From Ignavibacteriota bacterium (lineage in GTDB: Bacteria > Bacteroidota > Ignavibacteria > UBA10030 > UBA6906), in the NCBI GenBank assembly GCA_016707525.1, contig JADJHP010000010.1:186001-250000 (forward strand): a stretch of DNA of 64,000 nt, written 5' to 3'. Both the position numbers and the translations under genes were made by a program. Positions 32,315 to 40,350 of this stretch are shown one piece after another; position 1 is the stretch's first letter; every line of letters starts with the position of its first letter. Below the pieces are notes generated by a model. It was not told the origin of the DNA, searched no databases, and saw nothing but the letters and a program-made list of their open reading frames with translations.

Positions 32315-33475
32315 ATGAACACCCGGTACAGGTATTACGCTCTTGCCGCATCGCTCCTCGTGCAGGTGTGCCTCGGCGCCATCTATGCGTGGTCGGTCTT
32401 CGTTGCCCCGTTACGCCTTGCCGCCGGGCTCTCCCAGACCATCGCCCAGTTGCCGTTCACGTTCTTCTATTTCTGTTTCCCCCTGACGATGCTCTTCGCG
32501 GGCCGGATCCTCCACCGCTTCGGGCCGCGGGCCTGTGCGATGACCGGCGGTGGGGTGTTCGGCGCCGGCTGGCTGGTCGCATCGCTGGGTGGCATGTCGT
32601 ACGCATGGACGGTGGCCGGGATAGGCGTCCTCGCGGGCATCGGCGTGGGGATCGTGTACGTGGTGCCCATCGCCGTTCTCGTGCGCTGGTTCCCGGCATC
32701 ACGCGGCGCGGTGACGGGGCTCGCCGTGGCGGGATTCGGTGGCGGCGCGTTGCTGATCAGCCAGATCGCGGGCGCGCTGATCGGCGCCGGCATGGGGCCG
32801 TTCGAGGTCTTCCGTCTCCTCGGCATCGCGTTCGTGGCCCTGAGCGTGCCGGCTGGCTGGCTGATGGTGTTCCCGCCGGGGAGTACCGGTACCGCGGAGG
32901 AGCCCCTCGCCGTGAAGAGCGTGGTGCGGCGGCGGGAGTTCCTCGTCCTGTATCTGTGTATGGTGATGGGGCTTGCCGCTGGTTTTGCCGTGAACGCGAA
33001 CATGCGTGACCTTTCCGCGCAGGGTGGTTTGCAGTCAGGATTGATCGCCGTCGGTGTGTTCGCTGTTGCGAATGCCGCGGGGCGACCGCTCTGGGGATCC
33101 CTCTTCGACCGGATGCAACCGCGCACCGTGGTGCTCATGAATCTTGCGGGCCAGGCAGTGTTGTTGCTCACCGCGGGGCTGTGGCTGCGTGGCGATGCAG
33201 GCTATCTTGCGTTCGCGGCGCTCGTCGGGTTGCACTATGGAGGCGTGCTGGTGTTGTATGCTGCGATGGTCGTCCGTATCTGGGGCGCACCGCAGGTAGG
33301 ACAGGTGTATGGACTGTTGTTCTCCGCGAACATGATCGCGGCGCCGGCGGCCACGCTCAGCGGTGCGTGGTTCGATGCGGGCGGTGGATTTCTTGCACCG
33401 CTCGCGGTGATCGCCATATGCATCCTGTGTGCTGCAGTCGTGTTCGGGCGCACACCATCATTCCGCGGAATGTGA
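32315..33475 (+). CDS. MFS transporter, oxalate/formate-antiporter-like
   Basis: 386 residues, about twelve membrane helices. N-terminal YALAASLLVQVCLGAIYAWSVF and LPFTFFYFCFPLTMLFAGR match the OFA (oxalate:formate antiporter) family. The central charged loop (EEPLAVKSVVRRREF) divides two six-helix halves. Substrate cannot be assigned; OFA members move small carboxylates. It follows the L,D-transpeptidase by 38 bases, but a functional link is not evident. Confidence 0.85.
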   Translation: MNTRYRYYALAASLLVQVCLGAIYAWSVFVAPLRLAAGLSQTIAQLPFTFFYFCFPLTMLFAGRILHRFGPRACAMTGGGVFGAGWLVASLGGMSYAWTVAGIGVLAGIGVGIVYVVPIAVLVRWFPASRGAVTGLAVAGFGGGALLISQIAGALIGAGMGPFEVFRLLGIAFVALSVPAGWLMVFPPGSTGTAEEPLAVKSVVRRREFLVLYLCMVMGLAAGFAVNANMRDLSAQGGLQSGLIAVGVFAVANAAGRPLWGSLFDRMQPRTVVLMNLAGQAVLLLTAGLWLRGDAGYLAFAALVGLHYGGVLVLYAAMVVRIWGAPQVGQVYGLLFSANMIAAPAATLSGAWFDAGGGFLAPLAVIAICILCAAVVFGRTPSFRGM

Positions 33476-33565
33476 TATTGTAGTGGGGATCAGCGCATCG
33501 TTTCCGCACGGGCGGACACATGCGACGATAGAGAGATATACGAGCATTTGCAGGAGGGGAATGGT

Positions 33566-33640
33566 ATGAAGAACCTGCCGAAGTGGCTGGTGGTGGTGTC
33601 AGTATTTATCCTGATCGTGTGGGCGATGGGGAGAGGGTAG
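33566..33640 (+). CDS. 24-residue single-helix membrane peptide
   Basis: A small open frame with GGAGGGG (33553-33559) before the ATG. The peptide MKNLPKWLVVVS... has a basic start, a hydrophobic stretch VVVSVFILIVW and stops after MGRG. This resembles small membrane proteins of the lmo0937 type in layout. The good ribosome-binding site and composition support it; its size makes chance possible. The stop codon lies at the start of a purine-rich repeat tract. Confidence 0.5.
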   Translation: MKNLPKWLVVVSVFILIVWAMGRG

Positions 33641-33692
33641 AAGGTAGAGGGTAGAGGGTAGGAGGTAGGAGGTAGAAGGTAGGTAGAAGGAA
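33632..33692 (+). repeat. Purine-rich degenerate repeat tract
   Basis: About eight imperfect copies of GAGGGTAGAAGGTAG-like 7-base words (GAGGGTA, GAAGGTA, GGAGGTA). A very similar tract lies on the minus strand at 38104-38193 and a looser one at 385-430. The rest of the gap to 33951 (about 260 bases) shows a short hairpin at GATGCC-TCCC-GGGCATC near 33858 and nothing else I can name. Confidence 0.7.
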
Positions 33693-33951
33693 ACACTCAT
33701 AGGTGTCATCCTCCTCCTGTTGTCTCATGGACGATTCCCCTTCTGGACGTTCCCTTTCGAGCGCTGCCCCCGTCCGCCCGTTGCCTCACGTAAGTTACTA
33801 TTCGAAGCTGATTCGGCCCGTTGCGTTTGTCCCACCTGCGTAGTACCTTGAGAAGGTGATGCCTCCCGGGCATCGCGTTTCGCATGCTGTTCCTTCTCAG
33901 CGACACTTCCCGACGTCCGATTTCCGGTGCACAACCATTCAAGGGGGACCT

Positions 33952-36900
33952 ATGAGCGGATCTCATCGTTACTTCTCATTGTCTTTGATCACTGCGCTTC
34001 CGTGCTTCGCGGCATGCCTCGCCATGCTCGTGTTCGCGGCATCGATTTCGCATGCCCAGACCTGGATCCCGACCGGCGGCCCCGGTCTGGGCAACGACGT
34101 CCGCGTTCTCGCGATGGGCCCGTCGGGGGATGTGTATGCCGGGACATGGAGTTCCGGCGGGACGGTCTGGAAAACGACGGACCACGGTGCATCGTGGGGC
34201 GAACTTGCACCGATCCCCGATTCCGATCCGCTGCTGGGGATGTCCATCACCGCCTCGGGCCATATCATCGTGAGTGTCTTCACGAAAGGGATGAGCGTTT
34301 CCACCGATGGCGGCGTGACCTGGGAACGGCGGAACACCGGCATCATGGACTACCGGCTTCGCCAGAACCTGGTCGACAAGAACGGCGTGGCCTGGGTGGC
34401 CAGTGAGGACGGCCTCTACCGGTCGACGAACGAGGGCGTCAGTGGGTGCTCAAGAAGACCGGCTTCTACCACGCGGTTCACCTGGATAGCGCGGGGGCCA
34501 TCGTGACGCAGGATGTCTCGAACATCTACCGCTCGACCAACAATGGGGAGTCGTGGGACGACGTTCCCCGATGCCACGATCGGTCTGGGCGGTATCCATC
34601 CTTCGGGAGACTACTACGGGAACAACGGCTGACGGCACCCTGTACAGGTCGACCGATCACGGTGCGACGTGGACCGCGCTCGAAACACCGGTGAAGTGGA
34701 GCTCCGGGTACACCACCGCCTGGGCATTCAGTCGTGACGGCGATCTCTACTTCGCGCGCGATGGCGAGGCGACGGGCATCATGCGGTCCACGGACATGGG
34801 AGCAACCTGGACCATCATCAATGAAGGCCTCACGACAACGCGCGTCATTCCGCTCCTTTGTCATCCCAATGGCTTTGTGTATGCGGGAACGAACGGCGCC
34901 GGTGTCTTCAGAACGAAGGACCCGCTGCTCACCGGTACGGCGACGCTCACGCTCCGCACGGCCGCCCGCATCGGCCAGCCTCCATACGCATCCCTGCTCC
35001 GGTACCGGCTCACGGATTCAGCGCACGTCAGTGTCAGGGAAGTGACCGCCCCGCCGGAATCAGCCGCGATATTCCCCACGCTGCTCGCCGGCGATCGGTA
35101 CGGGTATACCGTTCGTCAGACCGTTGCCGGGCCCTGGCGTGATCTGTTCCTCGGCGAGAAGGGTCCGCTTGCGATCGCCGACCATGAGGTGAAGGCCGAT
35201 ACTCTTGTGCCTTCTACACCGTACATCACCGGTGTTGTCATGCAGATCGACAGCTCCGGCGAACTGTTGCCGCCGGGCGGCCGGCACCTGGTGTCGCCGG
35301 GGACAAAGATCCGGGTCACGGTTGACGTGAAGAATCCCGCGGCCGCGGAATCCGTCGCGGTGCGTTTGACCGCGCTCTTCGACCGCGACACCACGGGCAC
35401 ATCCGACCTCAGCGCGGTGTTCGATGCGGTGACCATCGCCGGGGTGAGACGAAGACAGTGTCGGCCGTGGTGCAACCCATGCGTGCGGGGGAGTACCATG
35501 CATCGGTCGGTGTCAGGGCAACCACGCCGCGCTACACGAACACCCTCACCGATGGGACGGTGTGGATGGCTCCGGTATTCAGCCTCACGACGGCATCCGG
35601 GGCGGCTCCCTGGGAGCCGTTGAACACCGGGATCAGCCATACGATCGTCATCCCCGTAGCAGCGTCGATCACCATCGGCGACGAAAACATCGTTCCGGGT
35701 GACTATCTCGGTGTCTTCCACGATTCCGCCGGCGTGCTCGTGTGTGCCGGGATGGAGCGGTGGACGGGCCAGGCGAATCTCGCGCTTGCAGCGTTCGGTG
35801 ATGATCCGACGACGGCAGCCAAGGACGGGTTTGCGGCGGGCGAGACGATCCGCTGGCGTGCGTGCCGTGCGCTCACCGGCACCATCGTCCGTATGCGTGC
35901 GTCCTATGAACCGCCGTCGGGAATCGTGACGAATACCGGGACCTTCGCCCCGAACGGGATCAGTCGCATCAGTACGCTGACCGGCCCGGCGAATGAGCTG
36001 TGCCTGTCGCTCCGGCAGGGGTGGAGCCTCATTTCTCTGAACGTCCTGCCGCCCAGGATGCAGATGGACAGCCTTTTCCACGATGTTCTTTCCGATCTGG
36101 TGATCCTCAAGAACTCGCAGCAGAAGGTGTTCATCCCATCGGTGCCGGTGAACAGCATCGGGCTCTGGCAGCCGGTGGAAGGGTATCAGGTGAAATTCTC
36201 CACCGCACGCACGTTGTGCATCGGTGGCGAACAGATCGATCCCCCGCAGGTGACCGTGCCGATGCCGCAGGGTTGGAGTTACATCCCGTATCTGCGGGAG
36301 ACCGACATGCCGGTCACCGCTGTCCTGAGTGGGGTCTCTTCCGATGTCGTCATCATGAAGGACCAGGATGGCAAGGTCTATGCACCGGCGGTCGGATTGA
36401 ATGCCATCGGGACCATGAAGCCCGGACAGGCCTATCAGATCAAGATGAACGCTGCGCGTTCCCTGGTGTACCCCGCAGCGGTGCCACCGGAAAGCAGACC
36501 CGACGGACCGCTCTCCATGAGCAACGTTGCCAGGGTCTCTGTCGCCCCGTGGGCATTCACGAACACGGGTACAAGCCACACGGTGATCGTCCTGCTGAGT
36601 GCGGTCTCCGCCGGGAATGGGCTTCCCCTTGCCGCGGGTGATCTCATCGGATTCTTCTACGACTCGCTGGGCACCGAAGCCTGTGCGGGGTATGAGACGT
36701 GGACAGGCACGGGTCCGATCGGCGTGCCTGTCTTCGGCGACGATCCGACGACGCAGGTGAAAGATGGCTATGTCACCGGAGAGCCGCTCAAGGTCAGGGT
36801 CTGGTTGACGCAGCAGAACAGGGGCGCCATGGCGCTGCCGGTATTCCTTGCAACCGGTTCTCTCAGCGGACTGGTGACCGATACGACGATGTTCGTGCCC

Positions 36901-37232
36901 AATGGCATCAGCGCGCTGAGTGCGCTCAAGGGATCGGGCGGCACGGGTGTCGGTGAGACGTCCCGTCCGGGGTCGTTCGCGCTCGATCAGAACTACCCGA
37001 ATCCGTTCAACCCCTCGACCGTGATCCCGTATGCGCTCGGCGCCCGTGCCCATGTGCGTCTGAGCGTGATCTCCCCGCTCGGGCAGGAAATGCGTGTGCT
37101 CGTGGACCAGTATCAGGAAGCGGGGAGTACCGGACGAACTTCGATGCCGCGGGGCTGGCGTCGGGGATGTACTTCTACCGGCTCAGAGCCGGGGAATACA
37201 CGGCAACGCGGAGGTTGATGTTGGTCCGGTAG
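33952..37232 (+). CDS. Secreted BNR/sortilin-like and type IX sorting-domain protein, several frameshifts
   Basis: Start ATG 33952 after AAGGGGG, signal peptide ending in SISHAQ. The first ~330 residues are BNR-type repeats (GGTVWKTTDHGASWGEL, GMSVSTDGGVTWERR, STNNGESWDD, YRSTDHGATWTAL, MRSTDMGATWTII), suggesting a beta-propeller. The middle holds two related ~150-residue units (GVFHDSAGVLVCAGMERW / GFFYDSLGTEACAGYETW; FGDDPTTAAKDGF / FGDDPTTQVKDGY). The end is a type A sorting domain (ALDQNYPNPFNPSTVI ... SGMYFYRLRAGEY). The frame changes near 34437, 34568, 34628, 35448 and 37124; the true C terminus stops at 37230-37232. Either a decayed gene or local consensus errors. Confidence 0.8.
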
Positions 37233-37285
37233 AGCCGGGAGCTTCCTGGCCACGAAGCATCGCAGGGCCATCGCATACCAACAGA

Positions 37286-37312
37286 AGCCCGGCATCGGGG
37301 AGATGCCGGGCT
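37286..37312. terminator. Hairpin between convergent genes
   Basis: AGCCCGGCATC, loop GGGGA, then exact complement GATGCCGGGCT. The 11-bp stem lies between the stop of the secreted protein (37232, plus) and pdxJ (37379, minus), so it could end both transcripts, though T-tracts are weak. Confidence 0.6.
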
Positions 37313-37378
37313 CGACCGCTCAGGTGCACTCGCCGGGGGGAGCGAAGTGCGAACGGTCAGGTGAAACGTGACTTCCCG

Positions 37379-38089
37379 CTAGCGCGTCAACGCGATCATT
37401 TCCCGTACCGCCCGGTCCAGCCCTACGAAGACCGCGCGGGAGATGATGGAGTGTCCGATGCTCACCTCGTCGATCTCGGTGACGGACCGGAAGGGGATCA
37501 TGTTGAGGTAGTTCAGTCCGTGCCCCGCATTCACGCCCATGCCGAGTTCCTTTGCGCGGCGTGCCGCGGTACGTACCACTTCGAGCAATTCCAACTGCTC
37601 ATGTTCCGTGCGCGCATTCGCGTACTCGCCCGTATGGATCTCGATCTTGTCCGCCTCACATTCCGCGGCGGCGTCCACCTGTTCCAGCACGGGATCGATG
37701 AACAGGCTCACCTCGATGTCGTGCCGGTGCATCTCCGCGATCACCGCGCGCAGATGGTGCATGTGTCCGAGCACATCGAGCCCGCCTTCGGTGGTCAGTT
37801 CCTGACGCCGTTCGGGAACGAAGGTCACGAGTTCGGGGAGTGTCTCGATGGCGATCTTCACGATCTCATCGGTGGCTGCCATCTCGAGGTCCAGCTTGGT
37901 CTTCACCGTTTCACGGAGGATGCGCAGGTCGCGGTCGTTGATATGGCGCCGGTCCTCGCGGAGATGGCACACGATGCCGTCGGCGCCGGCCAGTTCACAG
38001 ACATGCGCCGCCGTGACGGGATCGGGTTCCAGTCCCCCCCGGGCTTCACGCAATGTCGCGATGTGGTCGATGTTGATGCACAATCTCAT
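37379..38089 (-). CDS. pdxJ: Pyridoxine 5'-phosphate synthase
   Basis: 236 residues from MRLCINIDHIATLREARGG, the typical PdxJ opening. ADGIVCHLREDRRHINDRD, the KLDLEMAATDEIVKIA segment, LFIDPVLEQVDAA, IEIHTGEYA and AGHGLNYLN are family landmarks. It condenses 1-deoxyxylulose-5-phosphate with 3-amino-2-oxopropyl phosphate to make pyridoxine phosphate. An in-frame upstream ATG (38110) exists, but the family start is 38089. Preceded by a purine-rich tract and the YbbR gene. Confidence 0.95.
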   Translation of the reverse strand: MRLCINIDHIATLREARGGLEPDPVTAAHVCELAGADGIVCHLREDRRHINDRDLRILRETVKTKLDLEMAATDEIVKIAIETLPELVTFVPERRQELTTEGGLDVLGHMHHLRAVIAEMHRHDIEVSLFIDPVLEQVDAAAECEADKIEIHTGEYANARTEHEQLELLEVVRTAARRAKELGMGVNAGHGLNYLNMIPFRSVTEIDEVSIGHSIISRAVFVGLDRAVREMIALTR

Positions 38090-38103
38090 GGTACTGCCCT
38101 CCG

Positions 38104-38193
38104 TTGACAATTTCTCCCCTCTTCTGCCTTTTACCTTCTTCCTTCTGCCCTCGCCCTTCTGCCGTCTCTCCTCTCCGCTCTTCCTTCTACCGT
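38104..38193 (-). repeat. Purine-rich degenerate repeat tract (minus strand)
   Basis: On the coding (minus) strand about 85 bases are nearly all A/G, with words GAAGGAAGA, GGCAGAAGG and GAAGGTA, filling the gap between the YbbR stop and pdxJ start. It matches the style of the plus-strand tract at 33632-33692. Confidence 0.65.
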
Positions 38194-38196
38194 TCT

Positions 38197-39120
38197 TTAC
38201 AGTCTCTTCCTCACGATGTACTGCAGCTTTTCCGGATGATGCGTCACCACCTGGATGCCCGCGGGCGGGTAGACGTCCGGCAGGATCGTGCCGGAGGTAT
38301 CGGCCATGATGGCCTCGAATTGCACTACGACCCGGAAGTCCACGGGCATCAGGCTTGCAAGCTGACGGATCCCTCCGCGTGCCACCACTTCCATCTTCGG
38401 CGGTATGAAGATGACCTCGCGATTAGCGGGGGTGCCGGTGATCTCCACCGGGAGGCCGCTGAACACCTTCTCGGCGAACGGCTGCACGTTGATGCGCACC
38501 AGGAGTTCCGGCGGGATGCACTGCACGGCGGGGCCGTCGCCGCGGGCGACGTTGATCGTGGCTTCGACCGGTCCTTTGACATCCGTGAACGCTACACGCG
38601 CCGTGCGCCATTCGCTGATCCGGCGCACGACCGTTTCCGCGCCGGTGATCGTCACACTGTCGGGGATGAGCAGCGCTGGCCCAACCTGTCCGTAGCCCTC
38701 GCGGAACGTGAGGGCGATATCGGGAACGAGGGGTACGCGTTTCGACGAGACGCGGTCCAGCCATACGACGACCGTATCGGGGATCGTGCGGAGCACCTGG
38801 ATGCCGGGGGAGAGCGTGACGCGTTCGACGATCTGGTTGATGGTGATGATACGGTTGCCCGGCGTGAGCGACGCGAAGGGGATGTTCACGCGGATCGCGG
38901 GTCCCATCAGGAGCCCTGCCAGCCGCCACCCTTCCCCGCGCAGCCTCAGGTGGATCTGTCGCGGCACCGCGGTCTTGATCGCCATGCCCTCGGGCAGGTC
39001 CTCGACCGTGAGCGGTGCTTCCACGGTGACATTGAACTGTTCGCGGAGGGTGACGGAAAGCCAGAGGAAGGTGCCGATGAGCAGCGTGGTGAAGACGATA
39101 TGAATGCGGCGACGTTTCAT
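38197..39120 (-). CDS. YbbR-domain (CdaR-like) protein
   Basis: 307 residues. One N-terminal membrane helix (IVFTTLLIGTFLWLSVTL) is followed by tandem YbbR-like beta domains: FNVTVEAPLTVEDLPEG, PRQIHLRLRG, PDTVVVWLDRVSSKRVPL, PDSVTITGAETVVRRISEW. In Firmicutes CdaR regulates the c-di-AMP cyclase CdaA; no cdaA lies in this window, so that role is not supported here. It lies 72 bases after a microcompartment shell gene. Confidence 0.8.
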   Translation of the reverse strand: MKRRRIHIVFTTLLIGTFLWLSVTLREQFNVTVEAPLTVEDLPEGMAIKTAVPRQIHLRLRGEGWRLAGLLMGPAIRVNIPFASLTPGNRIITINQIVERVTLSPGIQVLRTIPDTVVVWLDRVSSKRVPLVPDIALTFREGYGQVGPALLIPDSVTITGAETVVRRISEWRTARVAFTDVKGPVEATINVARGDGPAVQCIPPELLVRINVQPFAEKVFSGLPVEITGTPANREVIFIPPKMEVVARGGIRQLASLMPVDFRVVVQFEAIMADTSGTILPDVYPPAGIQVVTHHPEKLQYIVRKRL

Positions 39121-39192
39121 CAGGTGTCACTCCGTGTGTCCGGGGACAGGACGGAGAAGGGACCGCGCGTGCGCGGATCGGGGGATGCCACG

Positions 39193-39705
39193 TCAGCCCT
39201 TCCGGGCCTTGAGGATCTCGGTCAGGAGGGCCTGTTTGTTCGCCTTCGAGATCTGCCGTCCCTGAATGCCGAGTCCGGGGATCTCGCGTGCGATCGCTCG
39301 CAACTGGTGCACGGTCATGGCGTCCAGTTCGGCGTCGGACGCATCCGTTTGTGCGGGTGCGGCTTTCGGCGCGGCAGCCGGGGCCGGTGCTGTCTTGACG
39401 CGGGGTTGCGGTTCAGGTGCAACAGGAACGTCGGGCTGTCCGGCGAGGAGCATATCGATCTCGTCGTCCGGCCGGGGGATCACATGGGCGCTGAGCAGTT
39501 CGCCGACGCGTGCCGCTGCCTGGGCGCCTGCTTCCACGGCCACTTTCACGGCTGCGACCTCGCCGACCACTTCGATCGTGACAAGGCCTTCGCGTACCAC
39601 TTCCTTACCGAGAAGCCGTACGTTCGCGGTCTTTAACATGACGTCAGCGGCTTCGACGGAACCGACGAAGCCGCGCGTCTCGATCAAGCCGAGGGCAAGT
39701 TCCAT
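39193..39705 (-). CDS. BMC-domain shell protein with C-terminal Rho_N/SAP-like tail
   Basis: 170 residues. Residues 1-88 are a BMC domain: LGLIETRGFVGSVEAADVML, EVAAVKVAVEAGAQAAARVGEL, HVIPRPDDEID. A Pro/Ala-rich linker of about 35 residues follows. The last 45 residues (AMTVHQLRAIAREI ... ISKANKQALLTEILKARKG) resemble the small helical Rho N-terminal or SAP-type fold. Shell hexamers form the facets of bacterial microcompartments. The tail could bind nucleic acid or cargo. The neighbouring gene encodes a second shell protein; no microcompartment enzymes are seen in the window. Confidence 0.85.
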   Translation of the reverse strand: MELALGLIETRGFVGSVEAADVMLKTANVRLLGKEVVREGLVTIEVVGEVAAVKVAVEAGAQAAARVGELLSAHVIPRPDDEIDMLLAGQPDVPVAPEPQPRVKTAPAPAAAPKAAPAQTDASDAELDAMTVHQLRAIAREIPGLGIQGRQISKANKQALLTEILKARKG

Positions 39706-39763
39706 GCAGGTCGGAGGTACGCATCACGGGCGTTGCCGGCAGACCGGTACGCCCGTGTGCGAA

Positions 39764-40057
39764 CTACTTTGCGGCCCGTTTGGGGAGGATCAGTTCCACA
39801 TCCGCATGCGGACGCGGGATGACGTGGACGGAGACGAGTTCGCCGACGCGCTGTGCCGCTGCTGCACCGGCATCCGTCGCGGCCTTCACGGCACCGACAT
39901 CACCACGCACCAGCACGGTCACGTAGCCGCCGCCGATGGTTTCTTTACCGATCAGGGTCACGCGTGCTGCTTTGACCATGGCATCGGCTGCTTCGATGGA
40001 ACCGATAAGGCCTTTGGTTTCCACCATGCCCAGAGCATCCTGCGAATTTTCCGCCAT
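39764..40057 (-). CDS. BMC-domain hexameric shell protein
   Basis: 97 residues from MAENSQDALGMVETKG, the size of PduA/CcmK-type shell proteins. GLIGSIEAADAMVKAARVTL, GYVTVLVRGDVGAVKAATDAGAAAAQRVGELV and HVIPRPHADVE are the standard BMC segments. An upstream ATG at 40081 is in frame, but this start gives the usual length. It is first in a probable run with the longer shell protein 58 bases downstream. Confidence 0.92.
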   Translation of the reverse strand: MAENSQDALGMVETKGLIGSIEAADAMVKAARVTLIGKETIGGGYVTVLVRGDVGAVKAATDAGAAAAQRVGELVSVHVIPRPHADVELILPKRAAK

Positions 40058-40350
40058 CTGAGGGAATCTCCTGTTGTACAATGTGTCCTACAATATAGAG
40101 AAGCAAGGGGAGAGAGTCAACGCGCCATGCTCCCGCAATGCTCCCATGAAACCCCGTTTCACCCTGTAAACCGGCCCCTTCCGCGATATCTGCGGGCCAT
40201 CCTGGCCGGGTTCCATGCCACGAGCTTCAGCCACGGGTTTCCAATTCCGTCGCTCAGCCCCGGGTCTGCAGCCATACTCCTCAGCCGGATCTCCGGCCAG
40301 ACTACTCACAGGCTTCGATCCAACGCCTTATCACCAAGGGCTCGCCTGGC

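Noticed and set aside
35116..37053. 645-codon open frame on the minus strand
   Set aside because: Antisense to the secreted propeller protein; composition is that of a shadow frame and no family motif is present.
38197..39120. c-di-AMP regulator CdaR in a cdaA-cdaR operon
   Set aside because: The YbbR domain is present but no diadenylate cyclase gene is adjacent or in the window.
38104..39636. 510-codon plus-strand open frame
   Set aside because: Lies antisense across the YbbR gene and part of the BMC gene, both of which have clear families.
40088..40309. 73-codon open frame between the BMC and YfhO genes
   Set aside because: No start signal or recognisable product; the gap is treated as empty.
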